DNA of 36,016 nucleotides from Coriobacteriia bacterium (GCA_014859265.1 JACUUN010000014.1:1-36016); one strand, 5' to 3'; counted from the first letter of the stretch, positions 1 to 8,926 are shown. The notes: a model not told the origin generated them from the sequence alone. Made by a program: numbers and translations.

Positions 1-960
1 GAGGATAATGTGGCCAAGGGCGCCGTAACGCTTGCTTTCGGGATCGTAAAAGCTGAGGGTGCCTACACCGGCGGCGGTATCATGACGACCGTTTCGGCGA
101 CACGCGCCGCCTCGGCCAAGAAGTTGCGGGCGAACACGCGCCGGCTTGCCGAGGAGACGCTCTCGCTCGGGACCACCACCATCGAGATCAAGAGCGGGTA
201 TGGGCTTACCGTTGCCGACGAGGTGAAGCTGCTCGAGGTGGCGCGCGAGTTCACCCCGGAGACGACCTTCCTCGGCGCGCATGTCGTGCCTGCCGAGTAC
301 ACGGAGGACCGTGCAGCGTATGTCGCGCTCGTCACGGGAGAGATGCTCGAGGCGTGCGCGCCGTTCGCGCGCTGGGTCGACGTATTCTGCGATACCGGTG
401 CCTTCGACGAGGAAGAGACGCGGACGGTGCTCTCGGCAGGTGTCGCAGCGGGTCTGCTTCCGCGCCTGCACGGCAACCAGTTGGAGCACGGGCCCGGCGT
501 GCGGCTTGCTGTGGAGTTCAGAGCGGCGAGTGTGGACCACTGCACGCACCTCACCGGCGCCGACATCGCTTCACTGCGCGACTCCGGTGTCGTTGTCACG
601 TTGCTGCCGGGCGCCGATTTCTCGACTCGCGGCCCATATCCGGATGCCCGCGCTCTGCTCGACGCAGGCATCACCGTGGCTCTCGCTACCGACTGCAACC
701 CGGGCAGCTCGTACGTGACGTCGATGCCGCTCTGTATCGCGCTGGCCGTACGCGAGATGCTGATGACGCCCGCCGAGGCGCTGTTCGCCGCCACCGCCGG
801 CGGGGCGGCGGCGCTGCGCCGCAGCGACGTCGGCCGTCTGTCGCCGGGCGCTGCCGCCGATTTCGTGGTGCTCGATGCCCCGAACCACGTGCACCTGGCC
901 TACCGGCCTGCAGGGCGCGTGGTCGCGGAGGTGTGGAAGCGCGGCGTCCGCGCCCTCTAA
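1..960 (+). CDS. hutI: Imidazolonepropionase, 5' end outside window
   Basis: This metal-dependent amidohydrolase converts 4-imidazolone-5-propionate to N-formimino-glutamate in histidine breakdown, in the cytosol. The reading frame is open from base 1, so the roughly 80-100 N-terminal residues of a normal HutI of about 400, including the first HxH metal ligands, lie upstream; the GTG at base 10 is not the true start. Visible family landmarks in order are [24 protein letters not shown], the metal-ligand region FLGAHVVP, the LHGNQLEHG segment, SVDHCTHL, and the C-terminal [11 protein letters not shown] metal/substrate motif. The closing region [15 protein letters not shown] is typical of amidohydrolases. 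The residues near the active site look intact, so the gene is probably functional. No other hut gene is in the window. The gene ends convergently, 33 bases before the chagasin-like gene on the other strand. Confidence 0.9.
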   Translation, partial: EDNVAKGAVTLAFGIVKAEGAYTGGGIMTTVSATRAASAKKLRANTRRLAEETLSLGTTTIEIKSGYGLTVADEVKLLEVAREFTPETTFLGAHVVPAEYTEDRAAYVALVTGEMLEACAPFARWVDVFCDTGAFDEEETRTVLSAGVAAGLLPRLHGNQLEHGPGVRLAVEFRAASVDHCTHLTGADIASLRDSGVVVTLLPGADFSTRGPYPDARALLDAGITVALATDCNPGSSYVTSMPLCIALAVREMLMTPAEALFAATAGGAAALRRSDVGRLSPGAAADFVVLDAPNHVHLAYRPAGRVVAEVWKRGVRAL

Positions 961-993
961 GGCGCATTGTTGAGTCTGTCCGGCGCCGGGACG

Positions 994-1401
994 CTACTCG
1001 ACGCTAACGGACATCTGGAACTCTTCTATCGGGTCGACGTCGGGCTCGAACGATCGCCAGTACTTGAGCTTGAGCGTGCCCTCACCCGGGGCCACGGCCT
1101 CGAACGTCCAGACCTCAGAGCCTCCGGCGCCGAGCGCGTCTGACTCGGAGGTGTACCTGGCCTCGCCGACCTGCTGGAGCTGCCCGGGTACCTCTCCCTC
1201 AACTGTCCACAGGTAGCCGGTCGTCGGATTCGCCTCAAGGGTGACGCTGATTTGCTGACCGACCTGCATATCGAGTGTCGATCCCCTGTCCGCCTGCGTC
1301 ACCTCGAGTGTGCCGGAGGAATCATCAGCGCAGCCGGGGGAAAGGCCGGCCACGAGGACGGCTACCGACATCAGCACGAACAAACGAAAGATGCGTTTCA
1401 T
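994..1401 (-). CDS. Chagasin-family (I42) cysteine protease inhibitor, exported
   Basis: This protein of 135 residues has an N-terminal signal sequence (KR, then a hydrophobic stretch to about residue 20) followed by GCADDSS. That suggests a lipoprotein, although the residues before the Cys (LSPG) are not an ideal lipobox. The mature part has the landmarks of protease inhibitor family I42 (chagasin/amoebiasin): NPTTGYLW in the first inhibitory loop, a Gly-rich GAGGSEVWTF segment, and YWRSFEP, matching the third loop that usually reads RPWE or similar. Known members block papain-like cysteine proteases. In bacteria they are thought to protect the cell from its own or outside proteases; here that is inference. 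The start is ATG with AGAAGG about ten bases upstream. It is a single gene, transcribed away from the next plus-strand gene. Confidence 0.8.
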   Translation of the reverse strand: MKRIFRLFVLMSVAVLVAGLSPGCADDSSGTLEVTQADRGSTLDMQVGQQISVTLEANPTTGYLWTVEGEVPGQLQQVGEARYTSESDALGAGGSEVWTFEAVAPGEGTLKLKYWRSFEPDVDPIEEFQMSVSVE

Positions 1402-1572
1402 CTGACATCGCCTTCTTTCGACACGTCGTCACCACGCCATAAGACGTTGCAGTCTACCCGTTCGTTCACGCTCCGGTACCGAGCCGTATCGCCGGTTCCC
1501 ACGATGTTAGACTGGTCAGCGACGCCCGAACACCGCGATCTGCGCCCTGGTGAACCGTACGGGAGGATGCAC

Positions 1573-2277
1573 GTGACGCCCGCATCGCCCACGAGTCCTC
1601 AGCAGCCTTCAGCGATATCCCGGCACGCGACGTGGATCATCGCCGCGGTAGCCTTCGTGGTGCTTGCCGGGCTGGTGGGGCTCATCGCCTGGGCCATCAG
1701 CAGCTCCGGCAGCGCCTCTGCCCCGCGACCGGGCTTCGAACGGTATGAGTCCGCATGGGAATCGGCTATGCGCAAGGCGAGCGTCAAGGCGACGTTCCCG
1801 GCCGGCCCGGTCGACCTCACGCTGGTTCGCACCTTCGGCAGCCAGTCGTTCGAGGCGACCTTCACCGCCGAGGAGATGGCTGCCCTGATGAGCGTCTACC
1901 GCTATGAGACGAGCGTCAGCGGTGAGAGCTTCTCGATTGGCGACGTCAGCGTGGCGTTTCCGGATGAGGACGTGGCCGCCTTGAACGTGACGCTGTTCAC
2001 GGAGGGTTCTCGCTACAAAGCCAAGGCGGAGGCGCCCTTCGCGTACGACGGCGGGCGCATCACGAGTCCGGGACTCACATCGCTGCGCGTCGAGGGTTTC
2101 TCGGTGAGCGGAGCGCGGCGGGACCAGGCGGGTGGCGCTCTGATCGACTACCTGAACCGGTATCTCAGTGCGGCTCCGGGGCTCAGCGTGGACGAGGCGC
2201 GAATCACCACTGATGGGCTCGCGGTCAAGGGTTCGGCTCCCATGAGCATCGAGCACCCCGAGCCGCTCGATCTCTAG
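1573..2277 (+). CDS. Membrane-anchored protein of unknown function
   Basis: I do not recognise this family. The open frame runs back to 1252, but that would overlap the inhibitor gene. GTG 1573 is preceded at six bases by GGAGG (1562-1566), whereas ATG 1567 sits directly against that motif, so 1573 is preferred, giving 234 residues. The protein has a short Pro/Ser-rich cytosolic start, one transmembrane helix (about residues 19-43, WIIAAVAFVVLAGLVGLIAW), and an outside part of about 190 residues. The outside part has alternating beta-like segments and no Cys. A likely topology is N-in with an extracellular domain that could bind lipid or act as an assembly scaffold; the sequence does not say which. 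It is followed by a 124-base gap and the carbamate kinase operon, which has its own promoter candidate. Confidence 0.7.
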   Translation: MTPASPTSPQQPSAISRHATWIIAAVAFVVLAGLVGLIAWAISSSGSASAPRPGFERYESAWESAMRKASVKATFPAGPVDLTLVRTFGSQSFEATFTAEEMAALMSVYRYETSVSGESFSIGDVSVAFPDEDVAALNVTLFTEGSRYKAKAEAPFAYDGGRITSPGLTSLRVEGFSVSGARRDQAGGALIDYLNRYLSAAPGLSVDEARITTDGLAVKGSAPMSIEHPEPLDL

Positions 2278-2325
2278 GCGGCTGAGACAGGGCTCAGGTT
2301 CGTGAAAGAGTATCCGGCGTCTCGA

Positions 2326-2353
2326 TTGACCTTGTGAGCTGGCAGGGTATACC
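2326..2353 (+). promoter_or_regulatory. Sigma-70-type promoter candidate for arcC operon
   Basis: TTGACC (2326-2331) and TATACC (2348-2353) are separated by 16 bases, close to the housekeeping -35/-10 consensus. They lie about 50 bases before the arcC start, in an AT-richer gap. This is the best match of its type that I found in the window. It was read by eye only. Confidence 0.55.
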
Positions 2354-2401
2354 AGACCTGAGAGCACCGGCGCATCTACAACACAATTCCGAGGAGTCTT
2401 C

Positions 2402-3322
2402 ATGCAGAAGCAGACCATCGTGGTTGCGCTGGGCGGGAATGCGCTGCTCAAGCGGTCGGAACCGATGACTGCGGAGACGCAGCGCAAGAACGTCCGGATC
2501 GCGGCGCACGCCCTTGCGCCCATCGCGATGGAGCACAATCTGGTCCTCGCACACGGTAACGGCCCTCAGGTCGGGTTGCTCGCGCTTCAGGCAGCGGCTT
2601 ACGCGGATGTCGAACCATATCCGCTGGACGTTCTCGGAGCACAGACCGAGGGCATGATCGGCTACGTGATCGAACAGGAGCTCGGCAACCTGCTTCCGTT
2701 CGAGAAGCCGCTCGCGACCATTCTCACGATGGTCGAGGTCGACCCGGCCGACGAGGCGTTTTCAAACCCGACGAAGTTCGTCGGGCCAACGTACACCAAG
2801 AGGGAGGCCGATCGCCTCTGTAAGAAGAAGGGCTGGGTCTTCAAGAAGGACGGCGGTGCCTGGCGCCGCGTTGTGGCCTCTCCCGAGCCCAAACGCATCT
2901 TCGAACTGAACCCCATCAGATGGCTTATCGAGAAGGGTACGGTCGTCATCTGCGCGGGCGGTGGCGGCATCCCCACGGCCTACCTTCCGGATGGCTCGAG
3001 GACGCTGGTGGGCGCAGAAGCCGTCATCGACAAGGACCTGGCCAGCGCGCTTCTCGCTGGTGAGCTGGGTGCCGACCTGTTTGTGATGGCGACCGATACC
3101 GACGGCGTCTATCTCGAGTGGGGCACCCTCACGCAGCGCCTCCTCGGGCGCGTGACCGCCGATGAGATCGCATCCTATGAGTTTCCGAGCGGCTCTATGG
3201 GACCCAAGGTCGAGGCGGCCGTGCGGTTCGTCAGGGCGACAGGGAAACGCGCAGCTATCGGGAGTCTGGACGACATCGAACGTATTGTCGCGGGTGAGGC
3301 GGGCACGAGCGTGATCCCGTGA
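2402..3322 (+). CDS. arcC: Carbamate kinase
   Basis: A cytosolic enzyme that makes ATP and carbamate from carbamoyl phosphate and ADP, the last step of arginine deiminase or agmatine/allantoin catabolism. Its 306 residues match the family's usual length of about 310. Landmarks are the N-terminal [10 protein letters not shown] loop, [10 protein letters not shown], the [13 protein letters not shown] segment, NPTKFVGP, the glycine-rich [11 protein letters not shown], the [10 protein letters not shown] motif, MATDTDGVY, and [13 protein letters not shown] near the end. ATG 2402 has GAGGAG about seven bases upstream. The stop overlaps the next gene's start (TGATG), so translation is probably coupled to the M28 peptidase. 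Arginine deiminase is encoded 27 kb away on the same strand; the ornithine carbamoyltransferase normally placed between them in arc operons is absent here. The kinase could therefore also serve another carbamoyl-phosphate source. Confidence 0.95.
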   Translation: MQKQTIVVALGGNALLKRSEPMTAETQRKNVRIAAHALAPIAMEHNLVLAHGNGPQVGLLALQAAAYADVEPYPLDVLGAQTEGMIGYVIEQELGNLLPFEKPLATILTMVEVDPADEAFSNPTKFVGPTYTKREADRLCKKKGWVFKKDGGAWRRVVASPEPKRIFELNPIRWLIEKGTVVICAGGGGIPTAYLPDGSRTLVGAEAVIDKDLASALLAGELGADLFVMATDTDGVYLEWGTLTQRLLGRVTADEIASYEFPSGSMGPKVEAAVRFVRATGKRAAIGSLDDIERIVAGEAGTSVIP

Positions 3323-4524
3323 TGAGAGAGCGGATCGAGGAGTACCTGCGAGAGCTCGTGTCCTACCCCGACCGGCACGTGGGCAGCTTCGGCAACCGGA
3401 TGGCCACAGCGATGTTCGCCGAGCGCATGCACTCGTTCGGCTTCGACGTGCGGCGCACTACGTTCGGCTGCATCGAGTGGGAGTACGGTGCGGCGGTCCT
3501 GGAGGCGGGAGGGGAGAGTCAAGAGACATTCGTGGGCCCGTACTCGCTTCCCTGCGATGTCGTCGCTCCCCTTGTGGCGGCTTCGTCGGCCGAGGAGCTA
3601 GAGACCGAGGCTGTTCGCGGGGCGGTCGTACTCATCCACGGCGAGCTTGCCGCGGGCCAGATCATGCCCAAGAACTTCACCTTCTACAACCCTGAGAGCC
3701 ACCGCCGGGTCATCCGGGCACTCGAGGAACATGCCCCCGCCGCAGTCGTCGCGGCCACGGGGCGAGACCCCGGAATGGTGGGCAGCCAGTACCCGTTTCC
3801 GCTCTTCGAGGACGGCGATCTGGACATCCCGAACGCGTACATGAAGGATGTGGACGGGGCCCGACTGCTGGCCTTACTCGGCGAAGACGTGCATCTCCGA
3901 CTGGACTCGCGCCGGGTCCCCGCCACCGCCGAGCATGTGGTGGCGACGCTCCCGGGCAGTTGTCCCGGCCGCATCGTGCTCACGGCGCACATCGACAGCC
4001 GAAGGGGCTCGCCGGGTGCACTGGACAACGCGAGCGGTGTGGCGACACTCCTCGGCCTGGCGGAGCTGCTCTCGGGGTACCGGGAAGGGCCGAGCATCGA
4101 GATAGTGCCGTTCAACGGCGAGGACAACTACGCGAATCCCGGTGAGATGCTCTGGGTGGCCGAGAACGAGGGGCGCTTCGACGACATCATCCTCGGCATC
4201 AACGTCGATGACCTGGGGCAGCACGACACCACAAACCACGTCTCGTTCTACGACTGCCCGCCCGATGTCGAAGCGGCGGTCCGAAGGGCTTTGGACGCTC
4301 ATCCGATGATGTCCGAAGGTCCCCAGTGGTTCCAGAGTGATCACGCGATCCTCGGGCTCTACGGCCGCCCCGCCATCGCGCTGGCCTCAAGCGACATCGC
4401 CGGTTTCATGGCCGAGTACGCGCACTCCGAGCGCGACACGCTCGACCTCATGGACCCGGACCTTGTCGTCGGTGCAGCGAGGTTCCTGAACGATGTGGTG
4501 GCGGCGATCGCCGAACAGGAGTGA
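3322..4524 (+). CDS. M28-family zinc metallopeptidase
   Basis: A peptidase of 400 residues of the M28 (aminopeptidase S/Y-like) fold. All expected metal and catalytic positions can be placed: His223 in TAHIDS, Asp235 in GALDNASG, the Glu267-Asp268 pair in FNGEDNY (where the family usually has Glu-Glu; Glu267 would be the base and Asp268 a ligand), Asp297 in NVDDLG, and His368 in YAHSERDT. The spacing fits a two-zinc exopeptidase. Residues of about 80-200 form the usual inserted domain between the N-terminal part and the first ligand. There is no signal peptide, so it is probably cytosolic and may trim peptides into amino acids. ATG 3322 overlaps the arcC stop; GTG 3319 is an alternative start. 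It is the middle gene of a compact arcC-M28-GH3 operon, and its substrate is unknown. Confidence 0.85.
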   Translation: MRERIEEYLRELVSYPDRHVGSFGNRMATAMFAERMHSFGFDVRRTTFGCIEWEYGAAVLEAGGESQETFVGPYSLPCDVVAPLVAASSAEELETEAVRGAVVLIHGELAAGQIMPKNFTFYNPESHRRVIRALEEHAPAAVVAATGRDPGMVGSQYPFPLFEDGDLDIPNAYMKDVDGARLLALLGEDVHLRLDSRRVPATAEHVVATLPGSCPGRIVLTAHIDSRRGSPGALDNASGVATLLGLAELLSGYREGPSIEIVPFNGEDNYANPGEMLWVAENEGRFDDIILGINVDDLGQHDTTNHVSFYDCPPDVEAAVRRALDAHPMMSEGPQWFQSDHAILGLYGRPAIALASSDIAGFMAEYAHSERDTLDLMDPDLVVGAARFLNDVVAAIAEQE

Positions 4525-4532
4525 GCGCTCCC

Positions 4533-6938
4533 ATGCCCGAGATGGACGTTGCGGCCCGCGCTCGCGAGATCGTCGCAGGACTTTCTCTCGATGAAAAGGT
4601 GCGGCTCGTCTCCGGCCAGGATATGTGGCACCTGCAACCGGTGGCCCGGGCGGGCATCCCCGCTGTCAGAATGGCGGACGGCCCTCACGGCCTGCGCAAG
4701 GAAGTCGACATCGCAGTCGATGAGCCGGGGCTGTCGCCGAGCGTTCCGGCGACCTGTCTCCCGCCGGCAGCGACCATCGCATGCTCGTGGGACGTTGAGC
4801 TTGCCGAGGCGGTTGGACGTGCGGTGGGGACCGAGGCGCGTGTCCAGGGTGTCTCGGTCGTGCTCGGCCCGGGGCTGAATCTCAAGCGACACCCGTGCTG
4901 TGGGCGCAACTTCGAGTACTTCTCGGAGGACCCGCTGCTCTCGGGAAGAATGGCAGCGGCGCTCGTTCGCGGCATCCAATCAGCCGGAGTCGGGGCCTGC
5001 CTCAAGCACTTTGCGGTGAACAACCAGGAGACACACCGCATGACCGTCGACACGATCGTCGATGAGCGCACGCTTCGCGAGCTCTACCTCACCGGTTTCG
5101 AGATCGCCGTGCGCTATTCCGCGCCGTGGGCGGTGATGTGCGCGTACAACCGGGTCAACGGCGTGTACTGCTCGGACAACAGGCACCTGCTTACCGACAT
5201 TCTGCGGGAAGAGTGGGGCTTCGATGGTCTCGTCATGAGCGACTGGGGCGCCACGAACGACCGCGTGGCAGCCATCGCCGCCGGACTAGATCTCGAGATG
5301 CCGTCGAGTGCCGGGGCTTACGATATCGCGATACGTGACGCGGTCGCGAACGGAAGCCTGGCTGAGACACTGCTCGATGCGGCGGCCGGGCGTGTCGTCG
5401 AGCTGGCACTGAGGGCACTGCCGGCTCTGCAAGGTGGCGAGGTCTCCTTCGACCCGGCCGATCACCACGAGCTTGCCCGGCGCGCCGCCGCCGGGAGCAC
5501 AGTGCTGCTTACGAATGACGGCATCCTCCCGCTCGAGCCGACCGGGCGCACTGCGGTGATCGGCTCCTTCGCGGAGTCTCCCCGCTACCAGGGCGCGGGC
5601 AGCTCACGCGTCACGCCCACTCACCTCGACACGCCACTTGGCGCCCTGCGGGAACGGATCGAGGCCTCGGCCTCACTCATCTACGTGCGCGGCTACGACG
5701 CGCAGACCGGCGATGCCGACGACGCACTGATTGAGTCGGCGGTCTGTGCCGCCGCCGCAGCTGATGTTGCGCTGCTCTTCGTCGGCTTGCCCGGAATCTG
5801 CGAGTCCGAGGGGTTCGACCGCGAGCACCTGCGCCTGCCCGCCGGTCACGAGCGCCTCATCGAAGCCGTGTGCGCCGAGAACCCCCGCACCGTTGTCGTG
5901 TTGTCGAACGGCGCCCCGGTCGAGATGGCGTGGGCACACCTGCCCGCGGCTATTCTCGAGGGGTATCTCGGCGGCCAGGCAGGCGGCTTGGCGATAGTTG
6001 ACGTGCTGTTCGGCGATGAGGACCCGGGCGGGCGGTTGGCAGAGACCTTCCCCGTGCGGCAGACTGACGTGCCTGCAGACGCGAACTTCCCCGGCACGCC
6101 CCGTCAGGTGGAGTATCGCGAGGGACTCTACGTCGGTTACCGGTACTTCCAGACCGCACCGGCTCCGGTCAGGTTCCACTTCGGCCACGGACTTTCCTAT
6201 ACGACCTTCGAGTATGGCCAACCTCGTCTCTCCGCGGACTGGATCGCCGACGGGGATGTGGTCGAGGTGCGGGTACCGGTCACGAACACGGGGGGTCGCT
6301 CCGGCAGCACTGTCGTGCAGGTCTACGTTCGGGATGTCGCGTCGACGATGCACCGCCCCGCACTCGAGCTCGGAGGTTTCGCGAAGGTCAGGCTCGCTCC
6401 AGGCGAGACCATCGAGGCATGCGTGACGCTCGACCGCCGGGCCTTCGCCTTCTACGACGTCGGTTCGGCCGGCTGGCAGATCGAGCGCGGAGAGTTCGAG
6501 ATACTAATCGGCGCCTCTGTCGCCGACATCCGGGGTCGCGCTACGTTGAGAGTCGAGTCTTCGTTTGCGGCGACACCGGCTGCGAGACCACGAGCTTACG
6601 TTGCCGACGATATAGCCTTCGAGGCGATGCTCGGGCACCCGGCGCCCCGGCCGGAACCCACACGGCCCTTCAGCCGCACATCGACCGTCGATGACCTCGG
6701 GGCGACTCCGCTCGGCCGTCTGATCCGCCCGCGCCTCCTCGCCTCCGCGCGTCGCCGGGCGGCCGGCATGGACGATCCGTTGACGAGGGCGCTGGTGGAG
6801 CGCGCGGTGCTCGAGATGCCCCTGCGCAATCTGGTCACGATGTCCGGGGGGAAGTTCTCGTGGAGTACGGTCGATGCCCTCATCGATGCCCTCAACGGAC
6901 GGTACGGGTCATCGCTCAGGCGGCTGCTGAGTCGCTAG
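4533..6938 (+). CDS. Glycoside hydrolase family 3, beta-glucosidase type
   Basis: An 801-residue retaining glycosidase with the full GH3 layout: an N-terminal TIM barrel (about residues 10-300), an alpha/beta sandwich (about 320-540), a fibronectin III-like domain (about 590-670), and a further tail of some 120 residues. The nucleophile Asp is in VMSDWGA (about residue 237). Other landmarks are MADGPHGLR, GPGLNLKRHPCCGRNFEYFSEDP, CLKHFAVNNQE, the FVGLPGICESEGFDRE segment (general acid region), and HFGHGLSYTTFEYG ahead of the FnIII-like domain. There is no signal peptide, so it should act in the cytosol on imported oligosaccharides; beta-glucosidase is most likely, with beta-xylosidase or related activities possible. 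ATG 4533 follows AGGAG at about 11 bases; GTG 4521 overlaps that motif and the upstream stop. It ends converging with, and overlapping by 23 bases, the minus-strand phosphatase gene. Confidence 0.93.
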   Translation: MPEMDVAARAREIVAGLSLDEKVRLVSGQDMWHLQPVARAGIPAVRMADGPHGLRKEVDIAVDEPGLSPSVPATCLPPAATIACSWDVELAEAVGRAVGTEARVQGVSVVLGPGLNLKRHPCCGRNFEYFSEDPLLSGRMAAALVRGIQSAGVGACLKHFAVNNQETHRMTVDTIVDERTLRELYLTGFEIAVRYSAPWAVMCAYNRVNGVYCSDNRHLLTDILREEWGFDGLVMSDWGATNDRVAAIAAGLDLEMPSSAGAYDIAIRDAVANGSLAETLLDAAAGRVVELALRALPALQGGEVSFDPADHHELARRAAAGSTVLLTNDGILPLEPTGRTAVIGSFAESPRYQGAGSSRVTPTHLDTPLGALRERIEASASLIYVRGYDAQTGDADDALIESAVCAAAAADVALLFVGLPGICESEGFDREHLRLPAGHERLIEAVCAENPRTVVVLSNGAPVEMAWAHLPAAILEGYLGGQAGGLAIVDVLFGDEDPGGRLAETFPVRQTDVPADANFPGTPRQVEYREGLYVGYRYFQTAPAPVRFHFGHGLSYTTFEYGQPRLSADWIADGDVVEVRVPVTNTGGRSGSTVVQVYVRDVASTMHRPALELGGFAKVRLAPGETIEACVTLDRRAFAFYDVGSAGWQIERGEFEILIGASVADIRGRATLRVESSFAATPAARPRAYVADDIAFEAMLGHPAPRPEPTRPFSRTSTVDDLGATPLGRLIRPRLLASARRRAAGMDDPLTRALVERAVLEMPLRNLVTMSGGKFSWSTVDALIDALNGRYGSSLRRLLSR

Positions 6939-7566
6939 CCGCCCGGCTGTTCGTTCCCATGAGCCGCTTCACGGGGCCGAAGAGCGAGCCGTCCCGCCAC
7001 TCGCGATGGACGAAGTAGCCGAGCAGGATTCCGCCGGCGATGTCGATCGAATAGTGCCCGTGCGAGAGCAGCAGGGCAATCCACTGAGTGACCATGAGCC
7101 CGAGGGCAAGGCGCTTCATGGCGGGCGCACGCCGGGCGTCGATCACCAGGAAGCAGAGCAGTGCGGCAGCGACGTGGCCCGAGGGGAACATCCCCAGCTG
7201 GTCGAGGGGTATGAACCCGAAATGCCCCGGGCCGTCGTACGAGTTCGCAAGGGGTGTGAGGACCATCAATATCGAGCGCACGAGGTACATGATGCCGAAC
7301 ACCGCGACCATGTCGGCGAACTCGTGGCGAGCATGGCGCGCCGCGTAGGCGAACAGCACCACGAATGACCCGATTATCGCGATCTCGGTGGCATACTGCG
7401 CGTACTTGACGGACGGCAGTACTTGCAGCAGGAGATCTTGCGGGGTCGGGCGGTCGGGGAAGCGCGCAACTATCAACGCGTTTCCTGCAGCCGATGTGAT
7501 GCCGCTCACGAGCAGGAGTAGCGACGCGACGAGGAACGCTCGCGGCGTGTTCTCAGGAGCCCCCAT
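6916..7566 (-). CDS. PAP2_C-like integral membrane phosphatase
   Basis: A 216-residue polytopic membrane protein with about six hydrophobic helices. GMFPSGHVAA and LLSHGHYSIDIAGG match the catalytic C2/C3 regions of the PAP2_C (sphingomyelin synthase-like) branch of the phosphatidate phosphatase superfamily, providing the His...His...Asp set (SGH; GHYSID). Family members hydrolyse or transfer phospholipid headgroups at the membrane; the substrate here cannot be told. It starts only three bases after the stop of the acyltransferase-like gene upstream, so the two form one operon, and a joint role in envelope lipid chemistry is plausible. Its 3' end overlaps the GH3 gene by 23 bases tail-to-tail. 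The C-terminal NSRAASDSAAA tail is low-complexity and may be dispensable. Confidence 0.8.
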   Translation of the reverse strand: MGAPENTPRAFLVASLLLLVSGITSAAGNALIVARFPDRPTPQDLLLQVLPSVKYAQYATEIAIIGSFVVLFAYAARHARHEFADMVAVFGIMYLVRSILMVLTPLANSYDGPGHFGFIPLDQLGMFPSGHVAAALLCFLVIDARRAPAMKRLALGLMVTQWIALLLSHGHYSIDIAGGILLGYFVHREWRDGSLFGPVKRLMGTNSRAASDSAAA

Positions 7567-7569
7567 CGC

Positions 7570-8733
7570 TCAGAGCCCGCATTCGTAGATGCGCCAGGTC
7601 TTGTAGCGCTCGCCGCCCGCGAACTCGGCGGCACGCAGGACGAGATCGTTCTCTTCAAGCAGCATCGACGCCTCGATAGTCCGGTAGCCGCGCGAAACGG
7701 CGTAGCGATACGTCTCGTCGAAGAGTAGCGCATCGATTCCTCGCATGCGATGACCCGGCACGATACCGAAGAACATGAGCCGCAGCCGGGGTATACGCCT
7801 TCGCATGCGCAGCAGCCGTGCGGTCCGTACGAGGTCAGAGTCTCCCAGTGCTCCCCATCTCGGGCGCAGTGCCCAGTTGGGATCGGGAAAGGCGCCGATC
7901 ATCGCGACGAGCTCCCCATTGACCGATGCGAGGCGGACGAGACCGGGATCGATGATCGGCCGCAGCGAGTCGGCCACCGCTTCCGCCTCCTCGGGTGTGA
8001 GCGGCAGAAAGCCCCAGTTCTCGGTCCACGCTTGGTTGTAGATCTCGATGACGCGGCCGATCTCGGCGGTGAAGTCGTTGATGTCGACCGTACGCGTTTC
8101 GACCCGGTTCCGCTTCCTCACCCCTTCGGCGACGCGACTGAGTCGCTCGGCCGGGACGCGATCCAGATGGATCAGGTAGGCGTGGTAGTCCTTGATCTTC
8201 GAGAGGCCCCATCGTTCGAGGTACTCATCGTAGTAAGGAGGGTTGTGTGTGCACTCGACAGTCGGTGGCGTGTCGAATCCATCGATTAGAATGCCCTGGC
8301 GCTCGTGGGTCGCATTCGAGTACTGACCCGGTCCGCGCATCGCGGTCATCCCGCGGGCAGTCAGCCATTCCCGGGCGGCGTCGAGCAGAGCCGCCGCCGC
8401 CCCGTAGTCCTCCCCCGCCTCGAAGAAGCCGAAGAATCCGATGTCGGCGTACGAAGCCTGATACTCGTTGAAGCGCCGGTTAACCGCCGCAGAGATGCGC
8501 CCCACGGCCCGCCCGTCTCGCCGGGCGAGGAAGTGGGTGACCGTCGCGCTGCGATGGTAGGGGTGCGCGGCGGTGAGCAGGCCGTCGAGTCCGAGCAGCC
8601 TGCTGCCGAGCAGGTCTCCGTTGAGCGGGGGCGTCCAGTTCCGGTCGCCGCGATAGAGGCTCCAGGGCAGCATGGCGAACTCGCGGATGCGAGGGTCGCC
8701 GAGCGGGAACTCCTCGATCGCCAGCGCGCTCAT
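7570..8733 (-). CDS. GNAT-superfamily-like acyltransferase
   Basis: A 387-residue cytosolic protein. The open frame continues upstream to 9156, but that part is Arg/Pro/Ser-rich shadow sequence. ATG 8733 begins a normal protein start (MSALAIEEFPLGDP) with a weak AGGA just before it. Residues about 60-170 (HFLARRDGRAVGRISAAVN, then ADIGFFGFFEAGEDYGAAAALLDAAREWL) have the strand and helix pattern of an N-acetyltransferase domain; MRGPGQYSNATHERQGILIDGFD follows. The C-terminal half, with VPGHRMRGIDALLFDETYRYAVSRGY, resembles a second GNAT-type acyl-CoA binding loop. Double-GNAT proteins of this kind are widespread but mostly uncharacterised. It heads an operon with the PAP2_C-like membrane enzyme, which hints at lipid or amine acylation, but no substrate can be assigned. 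Confidence 0.7.
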   Translation of the reverse strand: MSALAIEEFPLGDPRIREFAMLPWSLYRGDRNWTPPLNGDLLGSRLLGLDGLLTAAHPYHRSATVTHFLARRDGRAVGRISAAVNRRFNEYQASYADIGFFGFFEAGEDYGAAAALLDAAREWLTARGMTAMRGPGQYSNATHERQGILIDGFDTPPTVECTHNPPYYDEYLERWGLSKIKDYHAYLIHLDRVPAERLSRVAEGVRKRNRVETRTVDINDFTAEIGRVIEIYNQAWTENWGFLPLTPEEAEAVADSLRPIIDPGLVRLASVNGELVAMIGAFPDPNWALRPRWGALGDSDLVRTARLLRMRRRIPRLRLMFFGIVPGHRMRGIDALLFDETYRYAVSRGYRTIEASMLLEENDLVLRAAEFAGGERYKTWRIYECGL

Positions 8734-8844
8734 TCCTGCAGCGTAGCAGAGTATTCGCTGTCGTGGTCGCCCAGCCTCGTCTTGTGCATGGAACTGTATA
8801 GCGGGTGCATCCAAACCGGAGTAACATCTGGCCTGTGGGTAACG

Positions 8845-8920
8845 GCGCCGCCTTCTGCGGCGCAACCCCGGCCCGGAGGGAGGTGGCCGAGATGGGACCC
8901 TCTCGCTCCTGTACGAGGGG
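8845..8920 (+). promoter_or_regulatory. Three-hairpin leader that can mask a ribosome-binding site
   Basis: Three hairpins lie back to back in the gap between divergent genes. Hairpin 1 is GCGCCGC (8845-8851) with GCGGCGC (8857-8863). Hairpin 2 is CGGCC (8869-8873) with GGCCG (8885-8889). Hairpin 3 is CCTCTCG (8899-8905) with CGAGGGG (8914-8920), including one T-G wobble. The 3' arm of hairpin 3 contains GAGGGG, six bases before GTG 8927, so folding would hide that ribosome-binding site. It does not match any riboswitch class I know. A small-RNA gene is also possible. Confidence 0.35.
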
Positions 8921-8926
8921 TTCGAC

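Noticed and set aside
1252-1572. Upstream extension of the membrane-anchored protein gene
   Set aside because: It overlaps the inhibitor gene on the other strand and lacks a ribosome-binding site; GTG 1573 has one.
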